This document shows positions 26,351-34,593 of a DNA stretch of 64,000 nt, in pieces. The stretch covers positions 1-64,000 of the forward strand of contig JADJHR010000008.1 of the NCBI GenBank assembly GCA_016707445.1, in the 5' to 3' direction. Below the pieces are notes generated by a model. It worked only from the letters and a program-made list of their open reading frames with translations. It was not told the DNA's origin and did no database searches. Made by a program: the position numbers and the translations under genes. The stretch is from Rubrivivax sp. (GTDB lineage Bacteria; Pseudomonadota; Gammaproteobacteria; Burkholderiales; Burkholderiaceae_C). The number at the start of each line of letters is the position of its first letter. Position 1 is the stretch's first letter.

Positions 26351-26974
26351 TCAGCGCGAGTACAACTCGACGATCAGCGCTTCCTTGATCTCGGCGCCGA
26401 ACTGGTCGCGGTCAGGCACCTTCTTGAAGACGCCTTCCATCTTGGTGGCGTCGACCTGAACCCAGTCGCACAAGCCGACTGACTGCGCAAGCTTGAGTGC
26501 GTCGACCACGCGCAGCTGCGTCTTCGACTTTTCGCGCATGGCCAGCGTGTCACCCGCCTTGACCGCGTACGACGGGATGTTGACCACCTGCCCGTTGACG
26601 GTGATCGCCTTGTGCGACACCAGTTGACGCGCTTCGGCGCGAGTCGAACCGAAGCCCATGCGGTAGGCAACGTTGTCGAGGCGGGACTCCAGCAGCATCA
26701 GCAGATTTGCACCCGTGTTGCCCTTGCGCCGTTCGGCTTCGGCGAAGTAGCGGCGAAACTGGCGCTCGAGCACGCCGTACATGCGCTTGACCTTCTGCTT
26801 TTCACGCAGCTGGACGCCATAGTCCGATGTGCGCGAGCCACTGGTGCGTCCGTGTTGGCCCGGCTTGCTGTCGAATTTGGCTTTGTCGGCAATTGAACGG
26901 CGGGCACTCTTGAGAAAGAGGTCCGTACCTTCGCGACGAGAAAGTTTGGCCTTGGGGCCGAGATAACGTGCCAC
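26351..26974 (-). CDS. rpsD: 30S ribosomal protein S4
   Basis: 207 residues, MARYLGPKAKLSRREGTDLF. The N-terminal domain has no zinc-binding cysteines, so this is the zinc-free form. The S4 RNA-binding domain is present (RLDNVAYRMGFGSTRAEARQ and VNGQVVNIPSYAVKAGD). S4 starts 30S assembly and in gamma-proteobacteria represses its own operon. Here it follows a 240-nt structured gap after rpsK, which could be the feedback site. Confidence 0.97.
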   Translation of the reverse strand: MARYLGPKAKLSRREGTDLFLKSARRSIADKAKFDSKPGQHGRTSGSRTSDYGVQLREKQKVKRMYGVLERQFRRYFAEAERRKGNTGANLLMLLESRLDNVAYRMGFGSTRAEARQLVSHKAITVNGQVVNIPSYAVKAGDTLAMREKSKTQLRVVDALKLAQSVGLCDWVQVDATKMEGVFKKVPDRDQFGAEIKEALIVELYSR

Positions 26975-27214
26975 GTGCTGTCCTTTTCAGTCTTTTCTGC
27001 ACGGCCCACCTGCCTCAACGAAACGATGAAGGCAGTTGCCGTGGAGTCCGGCCCGGCTTTCTGTGAGCGGCGCGAACGGTGGGCTTTTGATCCGGCTCCG
27101 AACTTTGAAGATACGGGCCGACTGGAACGGCGATTGGCGCGTCACGCTAGGCGGCGCGCCAGTCGCAGGTAACTTTTGAGTATAACGTGACCGGCGCAGG
27201 CGCGCCGGTGCTGC
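26975..27214 (-). promoter_or_regulatory. Structured rpsK-rpsD intergenic region
   Basis: Right after rpsK lies a perfect 8-bp hairpin (27190-27209, ACCGGCGC / GCGCCGGT). Next comes a -10-like TATACT on the minus strand (27184-27179, no clear -35), then a 12-base inverted repeat with one mismatch (27130-27166). This is long for neighbouring ribosomal genes and suggests a partial terminator plus a new promoter or an S4-binding leader. Confidence 0.5.
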
Positions 27215-27619
27215 TCAGATGCGACGGCGCTTCTGCGGACGGCAACCGTTGTGCGGAATCGGTGTGACGTCGCTGATCGAGTTGATGCGAATTCCCAGCG
27301 AGGCCAGAGCCCGCACCGACGATTCGCGCCCCGGGCCCGGGCCCTTGATCCGCACGTCGAGATTCTTGATGCCTTGCTCCTGGGCAGCGCGTCCCGCCGT
27401 CTCGGCCGCGACCTGCGCCGCGAAGGGTGTCGACTTGCGTGAGCCCTTGAACCCTTGGCCACCGCTGGACGCCCAGGCCAGCGCACTGCCCTGGCGGTCG
27501 GTGATCGTGATGATCGTGTTGTTGAACGATGCATGCACGTGCGCAACGCCGTCCGCGATGTTCTTGCGGATCTTCTTGCTCACGCGCCGTGCGGCGGTGT
27601 TGACTGGTGCTTTGGCCAT
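27215..27619 (-). CDS. rpsK: 30S ribosomal protein S11
   Basis: 134 residues: VHASFNNTIITITDRQGSAL, GFKGSRKSTPFAAQVAAETA and the conserved C-terminus TPIPHNGCRPQKRRRI. S11 forms part of the platform near the mRNA exit. The basic N-terminal extension AKAPVNTAARRVSKKIRKN is typical of beta-proteobacteria. Same operon as rpsM, 29 nt apart. Confidence 0.97.
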   Translation of the reverse strand: MAKAPVNTAARRVSKKIRKNIADGVAHVHASFNNTIITITDRQGSALAWASSGGQGFKGSRKSTPFAAQVAAETAGRAAQEQGIKNLDVRIKGPGPGRESSVRALASLGIRINSISDVTPIPHNGCRPQKRRRI

Positions 27620-27648
27620 GACGAACTCTTCTCAGTGTTGCGGGTGGC

Positions 27649-28014
27649 TTATTTCTTCAGCGCGGCAGCACCCTTGCGCGGACCCTTGCGGGTACGGGCA
27701 TTGGTGCGTGTGCGCTGGCCACGAACAGGCAGGCCACGACGATGGCGGAAGCCGCGGTAGCACCCGAGGTCCATCAGACGCTTGATGCTGATCGAAAGCT
27801 CGCGACGCAGGTCGCCTTCGATCGTCATGCGACCGATCTCGTCGCGGATCTTTTCGAGATCAGTGTCGGTCAGATCCTTGATCTTCTTGGAGAACGGGAT
27901 GCCGACAGCCGTGCAGATCTTCTGCGCGGTCGGACGCCCGATGCCGTAGATCGACGTGAGGCCGATCTCGGCGTGCTTGTGCGGCGGAATGTTGATGCCT
28001 GCGATGCGTGCCAT
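27649..28014 (-). CDS. rpsM: 30S ribosomal protein S13
   Basis: 121 residues from MARIAGINIPPHKHAEIGLT, with the helix-two-turn-helix (TSIYGIGRPTAQKICTAVGI) and the C-terminal basic tail (RGQRTRTNARTRKGPRKG) that reaches the P-site tRNA. It sits between rpmJ and rpsK. Confidence 0.97.
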   Translation of the reverse strand: MARIAGINIPPHKHAEIGLTSIYGIGRPTAQKICTAVGIPFSKKIKDLTDTDLEKIRDEIGRMTIEGDLRRELSISIKRLMDLGCYRGFRHRRGLPVRGQRTRTNARTRKGPRKGAAALKK

Positions 28015-28048
28015 GCTTGTCCTCTAACTCAATTGCCGAACGGGCCGG

Positions 28049-28162
28049 TCAACCCTGACGCTGCTTGTGGCGAGGGTCGGTGCAAATCACCCGCACCACA
28101 CCCTTGCGGCGGATGATCTTGCAGTTACGGCACATCTTCTTGACCGAAGCGGCGACTTTCAT
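28049..28162 (-). CDS. rpmJ: 50S ribosomal protein L36
   Basis: 37 residues, MKVAASVKKMCRNCKIIRRK followed by GVVRVICTDPRHKQRQG. The C-x2-C ... C ... H set makes it the zinc-binding form. It lies between secY and rpsM; infA, often present here, is absent. Confidence 0.96.
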   Translation of the reverse strand: MKVAASVKKMCRNCKIIRRKGVVRVICTDPRHKQRQG

Positions 28163-28270
28163 GGTCTTCTCCTTGCCCCCAGTTCTTCACTCGATTTCGC
28201 GCCGAAACCAATCCGGGCGCGACTCAATTCGTAAGGCTTGAGCAACATCTTGACCCTGTCTGAATTCAGA

Positions 28271-29581
28271 TCAGCTGGTCTTGAAGTTCGCCTTCTTCAG
28301 CAGACTCTCGTACTGCTGACTCATGACATAACTCTGCACCTGTGCCCAGAAGTCCATCGTGACCACCACGATGATCAGGAGCGAGGTGCCTCCGAAATAG
28401 AACGGCACGTTGTACTTGAGAACGAGAAACTCGGGCAACAGGCAAACGGCCGTGATGTAGATGGCACCCGCCAGGGTCAGGCGCGACAGGATCTTGTCGA
28501 TGTGACGCGCCGTCTGGTCGCCCGGACGAATGCCGGGAATGAAAGCGCCACTCTTCTTCAGGTTGTCTGCGGTCTCTCGGCTGTTGAAGACCAGCGCCGT
28601 GTAGAAAAAGCAGAAGAACACGATCATCGCCGCATACAGCAGCACGTAAATGGGTTGCCCCGGCGACAGCGCTGCGGACATGTCTTTGAGCCAGCGCATG
28701 CCTTCGCCGGTTGCGAACCACCCGACGATCGTGGCGGGCAGAAGGATGATCGAAGAAGCGAAGATCGGCGGGATCACACCCGACATGTTCAGCTTCAGCG
28801 GCAGGTGCGACGACTGTCCACCGTAAACCTTGTTGCCAACCTGACGCTTGGCGTAGTTGACGAGAATCTTGCGCTGACCGCGCTCGACGAAAACGACCGC
28901 AAAGGTGACCAGGATGACGACCGCGATGATGAACAGGCAGGCCACGGCACTCATCGCACCGGTACTCACCAGTTCAAACAAACCGCCGATGGCGCTGGGC
29001 AAGCCCGCCACGATGCCACCAAAGATCAGGATCGAAATGCCGTTGCCGAGCCCGCGTTCGGTGATCTGCTCACCCAACCACATCAGGAACATCGTTCCCG
29101 CCACCAAGCTGACGACCGCCGTCATGCGAAAACCGAAACCCGGTGCGATGACCAGCCCGGGCGAGCCTTCCAGCGCGAGCGCGATACCCAACGACTGAAA
29201 TACGCCGAGAAATAACGTGCCGTAGCGCGTGTACTGCGTGATCTTGCGTCGACCCGACTCGCCTTCCTTCTTCAGCGCTTCGAGCGTGGGCACGACGTAC
29301 GTCATCAACTGCATGATGATCGACGCCGAGATGTAAGGCATGATGCCCAACGCAAAGACGGTGAAACGCGACAGGGCACCGCCGCTGAACATGTTGAACA
29401 GGTTCAGGATGCCGCCCTGTTGCCCCTTGAACAGCTGCGCCAGCTCGCCTGGGTCGATTCCAGGCACGGGAATGTGCGCACCCAGACGGTAGACCACCAG
29501 GGCCAGGAGCAGGAAGATGATTCGGCGACGCAGGTCGCCGAACTTCCCGCTCTTGGCCAGCTGTTGGGCTGAAGTTGCCAC
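28271..29581 (-). CDS. secY: Preprotein translocase subunit SecY
   Basis: 436 residues with ten predicted membrane helices. Conserved signs include ALGIMPYISASIIMQLMTYV (plug and helix 2 region), GIGNG-like GLGNGISILIFGGI, and the cytoplasmic loop FVERGQRKILVNYAKRQVG. It forms the Sec channel with SecE (57190-57576) and SecG. Start MATSAQQLAKSGKFGDLRRR. It follows rplO by 15 nt at the end of the spc operon. Confidence 0.97.
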   Translation of the reverse strand: MATSAQQLAKSGKFGDLRRRIIFLLLALVVYRLGAHIPVPGIDPGELAQLFKGQQGGILNLFNMFSGGALSRFTVFALGIMPYISASIIMQLMTYVVPTLEALKKEGESGRRKITQYTRYGTLFLGVFQSLGIALALEGSPGLVIAPGFGFRMTAVVSLVAGTMFLMWLGEQITERGLGNGISILIFGGIVAGLPSAIGGLFELVSTGAMSAVACLFIIAVVILVTFAVVFVERGQRKILVNYAKRQVGNKVYGGQSSHLPLKLNMSGVIPPIFASSIILLPATIVGWFATGEGMRWLKDMSAALSPGQPIYVLLYAAMIVFFCFFYTALVFNSRETADNLKKSGAFIPGIRPGDQTARHIDKILSRLTLAGAIYITAVCLLPEFLVLKYNVPFYFGGTSLLIIVVVTMDFWAQVQSYVMSQQYESLLKKANFKTS

Positions 29582-29596
29582 GCGCGCGTCTTCCGA

Positions 29597-30031
29597 TCAG
29601 CCCAGCGATCCGCCGGCTGCCTCGATGGCGGCCTTGGCACCCGCGGTGGCACCGATGCCCTTGAGCGTCAGCTTGCGCGACAGCTCGCCCGACTTGATGA
29701 CCTTGACGTGTTTGACCAGCTGTCGAACCAGACCCGCGGCCTTCAGCGTCAACATATCGACCTCGTCGACCGCAAGACGCTGCAGATCGGTCAGCCTGAC
29801 TTCGCCGTTGTACTTGAGCTGGGCCGACTTGAAGCCGCGCTTGGGCAGCCGACGCTGAAGCGGCATCTGACCGCCTTCGAAACCAACCTTGTGAAAACCA
29901 CCGGCACGGGACTTCTGACCTTTGTGGCCACGACCCGCCGTCTTGCCCAGGCCGGAGCCGATACCACGGCCGACACGACGCTTGCTGTGTTTGGCGCCGG
30001 ACCCGGGTTTGATCGAATTGAGTTGCATCAC
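29597..30031 (-). CDS. rplO: 50S ribosomal protein L15
   Basis: 144 residues, MQLNSIKPGSGAKHSKRRVG with the Gly/Arg-rich N-terminal arm (GSGLGKTAGRGHKGQKSRAG) and a C-terminal globular domain (SRKLTLKGIGATAGAKAAIE). The start overlaps the rpmD stop by 4 nt; another Met lies one codon upstream. It binds 23S rRNA late in 50S assembly. Confidence 0.97.
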   Translation of the reverse strand: MMQLNSIKPGSGAKHSKRRVGRGIGSGLGKTAGRGHKGQKSRAGGFHKVGFEGGQMPLQRRLPKRGFKSAQLKYNGEVRLTDLQRLAVDEVDMLTLKAAGLVRQLVKHVKVIKSGELSRKLTLKGIGATAGAKAAIEAAGGSLG

Positions 30032-30210
30032 AGCACCTTCACGAGGTACGAAACCTTGTTGATCATGCCGCGCACCGCCGGCGTGTCTTCGAGCACGCGG
30101 CTGCTGTTGATCTTGCGCAGTCCCAAGCCCCGCACCGTGTCACGGTGCGTCTGCCGGGTACCGGCCACGCTCTTCACGAGCGTGACAGTCAGGGTCTTCT
30201 TCTCGGACAT
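30028..30210 (-). CDS. rpmD: 50S ribosomal protein L30
   Basis: 60 residues: MSEKKTLTVTLVKSVAGTRQ with the conserved VRGLGLRKINSSRVLEDTPA. Small two-domain fold binding 23S rRNA. Between rpsE and rplO. Confidence 0.96.
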   Translation of the reverse strand: MSEKKTLTVTLVKSVAGTRQTHRDTVRGLGLRKINSSRVLEDTPAVRGMINKVSYLVKVL

Positions 30211-30239
30211 ATCTTCTCCGCAGATTCAGGTCACGCCGT

Positions 30240-30758
30240 TCAGTTGAACAGGTCTTCGACCGACTTGCCGCGCTTGGCCGCCACCTGTGACGGCGTGGTG
30301 CAGCTCTTGAGCGCATCCAGCGTGGCGCGCACCATGTTGTACGGGTTGCTCGAGCCCAGGCTCTTGGCGACGATGTCGGTGACACCCATGACCTCGAACA
30401 CGGCACGCATCGGACCACCGGCAATGATGCCGGTACCGGCCGGGGCCGGCGCCATCAGCACCTTGGCCGCACCATGCTCGCCGCGCACGTTGTGCTGGAC
30501 CGAACCATTGCGCAGGCTGACCTTGAACATGTTGCGGCGGGCCGCATCCATGGCCTTCTGCACGGCCACCGGAACTTCCTTGGCCTTGCCCTTGCCCATG
30601 CCGATGCGACCATCACCGTCGCCCACGACCGTCAGGGCCGCGAAACTCAGTGTGCGGCCGCCCTTGACGACCTTGGTGACGCGGTTGACCGCGATCATCT
30701 TTTCTTTCAGACCGTCGTCATTCGCTTCGGTCTGCGCGCGGGGAGTGAACTTTGCCAT
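30240..30758 (-). CDS. rpsE: 30S ribosomal protein S5
   Basis: 172 residues. The start MAKFTPRAQTEANDDGLKEK follows a GGAAAT-type site; the upstream in-frame extension overlaps rplR. It has the double-stranded RNA-binding part (VNRVTKVVKGGRTLSFAALT) and the S5 C-terminal domain (PAPAGTGIIAGGPMRAVFEV). It helps decoding accuracy at the mRNA entrance. Confidence 0.97.
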   Translation of the reverse strand: MAKFTPRAQTEANDDGLKEKMIAVNRVTKVVKGGRTLSFAALTVVGDGDGRIGMGKGKAKEVPVAVQKAMDAARRNMFKVSLRNGSVQHNVRGEHGAAKVLMAPAPAGTGIIAGGPMRAVFEVMGVTDIVAKSLGSSNPYNMVRATLDALKSCTTPSQVAAKRGKSVEDLFN

Positions 30759-30786
30759 TGACGTATTTCCTTGTGCCTGCGCCGGA

Positions 30787-31152
30787 TCAGAACTGCAAGC
30801 CGGCTTCGCGGGCTGCTTCGGCCAGGGCCTTGACACGGCCGTGGTAGGCGAAACCCGAGCGATCGAACGCTACCTTGTCGACTCCGGCGGCTTTGGCACG
30901 CTCGGCAATGCGCTTGCCGATCAGGCTCGCGGCTTCGACATTGGCGCCCTTGCCGGCAGCGCCGAGCTGTTCGCGCATGTCCTTTTCGACCGTCGAGGCC
31001 GAAGCCAGAACGCGACCGCCGTCTTCGGAGATCACGCTGGCAAAGATGTGCACGTTGGAGCGGAACACCGTCAAACGGGCGACGTTCTGCTTGGCGATGC
31101 GTTGACGCGTCTGACGCGAGCGGCGCAGGCGCTGTTCCTTCTTGGTCATCAT
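30787..31152 (-). CDS. rplR: 50S ribosomal protein L18
   Basis: 121 residues, MMTKKEQRLRRSRQTRQRIA with an N-terminal basic tail, then RLTVFRSNVHIFASVI and the end GFAYHGRVKALAEAAREAGL. It binds 5S rRNA with L5. The start could be the second Met. Confidence 0.97.
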   Translation of the reverse strand: MMTKKEQRLRRSRQTRQRIAKQNVARLTVFRSNVHIFASVISEDGGRVLASASTVEKDMREQLGAAGKGANVEAASLIGKRIAERAKAAGVDKVAFDRSGFAYHGRVKALAEAAREAGLQF

Positions 31153-31163
31153 GGCGTGGATCC

Positions 31164-31697
31164 TTACTTCTTCTTCGTCTCTTTGAGCACCACACGCTCG
31201 CCCGCATAGCGGATGCCCTTGCCCTTGTAGGGCTCGGGCGGACGGAAGGCGCGAACCTCGGCCGCCAGCTGACCTACGACCTGACGGTCAGGGCCCGAAA
31301 TGACGATCTCAGTCTGGGTGGGCGTGGCCACCTTGATGCCAGCCGGCATGTCTTTCACCACCGGGTGAGAGAAACCGATCTGGAGGTTGAGCTTCTGGCC
31401 CTGGACCTGGGCGCGAAAACCCACGCCAACCAGGTTGAGCTTCTTCTCGAACCCCTTGCTGGCACCGTTGACCATGTTGGCCAGCAGTGCGCGAAAGGTT
31501 CCACTCATTGCGTCGGCGGCGGCCGTGTCCTGCGCCGCGGCGACGGTCAGCGTGGACCCGTCTTTCGTGATGATGACCAGGGGCGACACGGCACGCGTCA
31601 GCGCGCCATTGCCACCCTTGATGGTGATCTGGTCGGCCGTGATCGCGACGTCCACGCCCTGCGGGACGGTGATCGGCATCTTTCCTACGCGAGACAT
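31164..31697 (-). CDS. rplF: 50S ribosomal protein L6
   Basis: 177 residues from MSRVGKMPITVPQGVDVAIT, two L6 repeats, and the conserved end FRPPEPYKGKGIRYAGERVV. It sits near the sarcin-ricin loop where elongation factors bind. A longer upstream extension in frame is inside the rpsH 3' end and is not used. Confidence 0.97.
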   Translation of the reverse strand: MSRVGKMPITVPQGVDVAITADQITIKGGNGALTRAVSPLVIITKDGSTLTVAAAQDTAAADAMSGTFRALLANMVNGASKGFEKKLNLVGVGFRAQVQGQKLNLQIGFSHPVVKDMPAGIKVATPTQTEIVISGPDRQVVGQLAAEVRAFRPPEPYKGKGIRYAGERVVLKETKKK

Positions 31698-31710
31698 GTC
31701 GAATCTCCCC

Positions 31711-32107
31711 TTAGGCGACGTAGCACAGCACTTCGCCGCCGACGCCGGTAGCACGCGCCTTGCGGTCGGTCATCACGCCCTTGGGCGTGGTCACTATCGC
31801 CACGCCCAGCCCGTTCATGACCTGCGGAATCGCGTTGCGGCCTTTGTAGATGCGCAGTCCAGGGCGGCTGACACGCTCGATGCGCTCGATCACCGGACGC
31901 CCGGCGTAGTACTTCAGCGCGATCTCGAGTTCGGGCTTTCCAGTCTCGTTGCGAACACTGAAGCCGTCGATGTAACCCTCGTCCTTCAGGACCTGGGCGA
32001 TCGCAATCTTCAGCTTGGACGACGGCATCGTCACGACCGCCTTCTGGACGCTGCTGCGCATTGCGGATGCGCGTCAGCATGTCGGCGATGGGATCAGTCA
32101 TGCTCAT
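31711..32107 (-). CDS. rpsH: 30S ribosomal protein S8 (one frame break near the N-terminus)
   Basis: The start MSMTDPIADMLTRIRNAQ is in one frame. After about 32055 the protein continues in another frame as SVQKAVVTMPSSKLKIAIAQ, VLKDEGYIDGFSVRNETGKP and on to GVGGEVLCYVA. The span of 397 nt is one base more than 131 codons plus stop, so one extra base (around the GCAGCAGC near 32050) explains it. S8 is essential, so this is a sequence error rather than a pseudogene. It is a central 16S-binding protein that also controls the spc operon in E. coli. Confidence 0.95.
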
Positions 32108-32135
32108 GGGGTATCTCCTGTCGGGGTCGCCGATG

Positions 32136-32441
32136 TCACCAGCTGGCCTTGGTCATGCCGGGGATGTCGCCCTTGAAGGCGAGCTCACGGATCTTGTTGC
32201 GACCCAGCCCGAACATGCGGAAGGTGCCGCGGGCGCGGCCGGTCAACGCACAGCGGTTGCGCAGCCGGGTCGGGTTGGCATTGCGCGGCAGTTTCTGCAA
32301 CTCCAGCCGAGCCAGGTAACGCTCTTCGTCGGAACGCTTGGCGTCGTTGATCACGGCCTTGAGCTCAGCGTACTTCTTTGCATACTGCGCAACCAGCTTC
32401 TCGCGCTTGGCTTCACGTTGCTTGAGGGAAAGTTTGGCCAC
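32136..32441 (-). CDS. rpsN: 30S ribosomal protein S14
   Basis: 101 residues with a GTG start (AKLSLKQREAKREKLVAQYA), the expected position compared with relatives. The region NRCALTGRARGTFRMFGLGR lacks the CxxC pairs of the zinc form, so this is the long zinc-free type. It belongs to the 30S head, between rplE and rpsH. Confidence 0.96.
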   Translation of the reverse strand: MAKLSLKQREAKREKLVAQYAKKYAELKAVINDAKRSDEERYLARLELQKLPRNANPTRLRNRCALTGRARGTFRMFGLGRNKIRELAFKGDIPGMTKASW

Positions 32442-32449
32442 TGTTTGCC

Positions 32450-33022
32450 TCAGTTCTTGAACGGGAAGCGGAAGGCGCCGAGCAGCGCCTTGCACTCGTC
32501 GTCGGTCTTCGCGCTGGTCGTGATGCTGATGTTCAGACCGCGGATCGCGTCGATCTTGTCGTACTCGATCTCGGGGAAAATGATCTGTTCCTTGACGCCG
32601 ATGTTGTAGTTGCCACGGCCATCGAATGCGCGCCCCGAGATGCCGCGAAAGTCGCGCACACGCGGCAACGCCACCGTCACGAAACGGTCGAGAAATTCAT
32701 ACATGCGCACGCCACGCAGCGTGACCATGCAACCGATCGGCACACCGTCGCGGATCTTGAAACCGGCAATGGCCTTCTTCGACTTGGTGACCACGGGCTT
32801 CTGGCCCGCGATCTTGGTGAGATCACCAACAGCGTGCTCCATGACCTTCTTGTCGGACACCGCCTCGCTGACACCCATGTTGAGCGTGATCTTCTCCAGG
32901 CGCGGCACCTGCATGGTCGACGCGTAGCCGAACTTGGCCATCAATTCGGGCACGATCTTTTCGCGGTAGATCTGCTGCAGGCGGGCCCGGGCGGCGGATT
33001 GTTGTTGGGGTTGCTGAGCCAT
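32450..33022 (-). CDS. rplE: 50S ribosomal protein L5
   Basis: 190 residues. The start MAQQPQQQSAARARLQQIYR has a slightly longer Gln-rich N-terminus than the E. coli protein. Conserved parts are YASTMQVPRLEKITLNMGVS and GRGNYNIGVKEQIIFPEIEY. It binds 5S rRNA and touches the P-site tRNA. Confidence 0.97.
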   Translation of the reverse strand: MAQQPQQQSAARARLQQIYREKIVPELMAKFGYASTMQVPRLEKITLNMGVSEAVSDKKVMEHAVGDLTKIAGQKPVVTKSKKAIAGFKIRDGVPIGCMVTLRGVRMYEFLDRFVTVALPRVRDFRGISGRAFDGRGNYNIGVKEQIIFPEIEYDKIDAIRGLNISITTSAKTDDECKALLGAFRFPFKN

Positions 33023-33035
33023 GGTCGATGTGTCC

Positions 33036-33353
33036 TCAGGCCTTGACGGCTTCGCCGCTGGACTTGTAGACGCGCACCTTCTTGCCATCGTCGAGCAGCT
33101 TGATGCCGACCCGATCAGCCTTGCCGGTGGCCGCGTTGTAGATTGCGACGTTGGATTGGTGGATGGGCATGGTCTTGTCGATCACGCCGCCAGTCGTGCC
33201 CTTCATCGGGTTCGGCTTCACATGCTTCTTCAAGACGTTGACGCCGTCGACGATCAGATGGTCTTCGTCGACACGGCTGCTGACCGTGCCACGCTTGCCC
33301 TTGTCGCGACCGGTCAACACGATAACCTGGTCGCCCTTGCGAATCTTTTTCAT
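33036..33353 (-). CDS. rplX: 50S ribosomal protein L24
   Basis: 105 residues, MKKIRKGDQVIVLTGRDKGK (KOW motif), then RVDEDHLIVDGVNVLKKHVK. It starts 50S assembly at the 5' domain of 23S rRNA. Between rplN and rplE. Confidence 0.97.
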   Translation of the reverse strand: MKKIRKGDQVIVLTGRDKGKRGTVSSRVDEDHLIVDGVNVLKKHVKPNPMKGTTGGVIDKTMPIHQSNVAIYNAATGKADRVGIKLLDDGKKVRVYKSSGEAVKA

Positions 33354-33375
33354 GGTCGGTCCTTGCAGGTTCGCG

Positions 33376-33744
33376 TCAAAGCACTTCCGGCGCCAGCGAC
33401 ACGATCTTCATGAAACGCTCACTGCGCAGTTCACGCGTCACGGGCCCGAAGATGCGCGTGCCGATCGGCTCGAGCTTGGCGTTCAGCAGCACGGCCGCGT
33501 TGCCGTCGAACTTGACCAGCGAACCATCCTGACGGCGAACACCCTTCGCGGTGCGAACGACGACGGCACTGTAGACCTCGCCCTTCTTGACACGACCGCG
33601 CGGCGCAGCTTCCTTGATGCTGACCTTGATGACATCTCCGATGCCCGCATAGCGGCGTTTGGAGCCACCCAGCACCTTGATGCACATGACGGACTTCGCG
33701 CCCGTGTTGTCAGCGACGTCAAGTCGCGATTGCATTTGGATCAT
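33376..33744 (-). CDS. rplN: 50S ribosomal protein L14
   Basis: 122 residues, MIQMQSRLDVADNTGAKSVM with MCIKVLGGSKRRYAGIGDVI and the end LRSERFMKIVSLAPEVL. First gene after the peroxiredoxin interruption; a consensus-like promoter lies about 170 nt upstream, so the spc part of the cluster probably has its own transcript. Confidence 0.97.
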   Translation of the reverse strand: MIQMQSRLDVADNTGAKSVMCIKVLGGSKRRYAGIGDVIKVSIKEAAPRGRVKKGEVYSAVVVRTAKGVRRQDGSLVKFDGNAAVLLNAKLEPIGTRIFGPVTRELRSERFMKIVSLAPEVL

Positions 33745-33911
33745 TGTTCAATCCCAACTTGCACCAATCAGGCAGATGCCTGTTCAGTCAGTCTTGGGCC
33801 CTTGAGCGGGTTGGCGAAATCTGGTCGAGCGCGTTTTTTGGCAACCCTGCGGTCACCGGCGCTGGCTTGGTCTGTGGGTTTGATCCAGACGCTTGCCGAG
33901 CGCAGCCCAGT

Positions 33912-33941
33912 ATTATGCGGCAGCAGCCCCAGCCTCGTCAA
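33912..33941 (-). promoter_or_regulatory. Sigma-70 promoter upstream of rplN
   Basis: TTGACG (33941-33936) and CATAAT (33917-33912) with an 18-nt spacer on the minus strand. The -35 lies inside the loop/arm of a hairpin CAGCCTC / GAGGCTG that may end the peroxiredoxin transcript. Confidence 0.65.
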
Positions 33942-33960
33942 GAGGCTGGTCGCTCGCAGA

Positions 33961-34476
33961 TCAGGCCTTCAGTGCGGCGGCCTGTTTGAGCATCGTGTCG
34001 GCGTCGCTCACCTCGAACTTGCCGGGCCCCTCGACGTTGAGGGTCTTGACCGTGCCATCGACGACCAGGGCCGAGTAGCGGTTGGACCGCAGGCCCATGC
34101 CGCGCGCCGTCAGGTCCAGCGTCAGGCCCGTGGCCTGCGTAAAGGCCGCACTGCCATCGGCCATCATGCGCACCTTGCCGGTGGTCTTCTGCTCGCGACC
34201 CCAGGCGCCCATCACAAAGGCGTCATTGACCGATACGCACCAAATCTCGTCAACACCGGCAGCGCGCAGGGCGTCGGCCTTCTCGACAAACCCGGGCACA
34301 TGCTTGGCCGAACAGGTGGGTGTGTAGGCACCCGGCAGCGCGAACAGCGCGATCGTCTTGCCGGCAGCGGTCTTTTCAACATCGAAACTGTTCGGACCGA
34401 TGGCACAACCGTTGCCTTCGACCTCGATGAATTCCTGCAGGCTGCCCGAGGGTAGCTTGTCTCCAACCTTCAACAT
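33961..34476 (-). CDS. Peroxiredoxin, Prx5/AhpE-type (redoxin)
   Basis: 171 residues. The peroxidatic site is PGAYTPTCSAKHVPGF (the Cys of TPTCS), with the partner Arg in GLRSNRYSALVVDG, as in the Prx5 group. A Trp-Cys (EIWCVSVND) is a possible second cysteine. It reduces hydrogen peroxide and alkyl hydroperoxides, usually with glutathione or glutaredoxin. Its position between rpsQ and rplN is unusual: it has a terminator on the upstream side and a hairpin plus promoter downstream, so it is probably expressed on its own. Confidence 0.9.
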   Translation of the reverse strand: MLKVGDKLPSGSLQEFIEVEGNGCAIGPNSFDVEKTAAGKTIALFALPGAYTPTCSAKHVPGFVEKADALRAAGVDEIWCVSVNDAFVMGAWGREQKTTGKVRMMADGSAAFTQATGLTLDLTARGMGLRSNRYSALVVDGTVKTLNVEGPGKFEVSDADTMLKQAAALKA

Positions 34477-34515
34477 CTTGATTCCTCATTGAACCTGTGA
34501 ACGATCCGCATCCAA

Positions 34516-34550
34516 CAAAAAGCGGCCGGAGCTGGAGTATCCAGCGGCCG
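34516..34550 (-). terminator. Terminator after rpsQ
   Basis: On the minus strand CGGCCGCTGGA, a 3-nt loop, then TCCAGCTCCGGCCG (with a small bulge), followed by CTTTTTG. It should stop the S10-operon transcript before the peroxiredoxin gene. Confidence 0.7.
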
Positions 34551-34593
34551 ACCGCCCTTCGCATCGAGGGGCTCACAAGCCCCCAACGCATTG

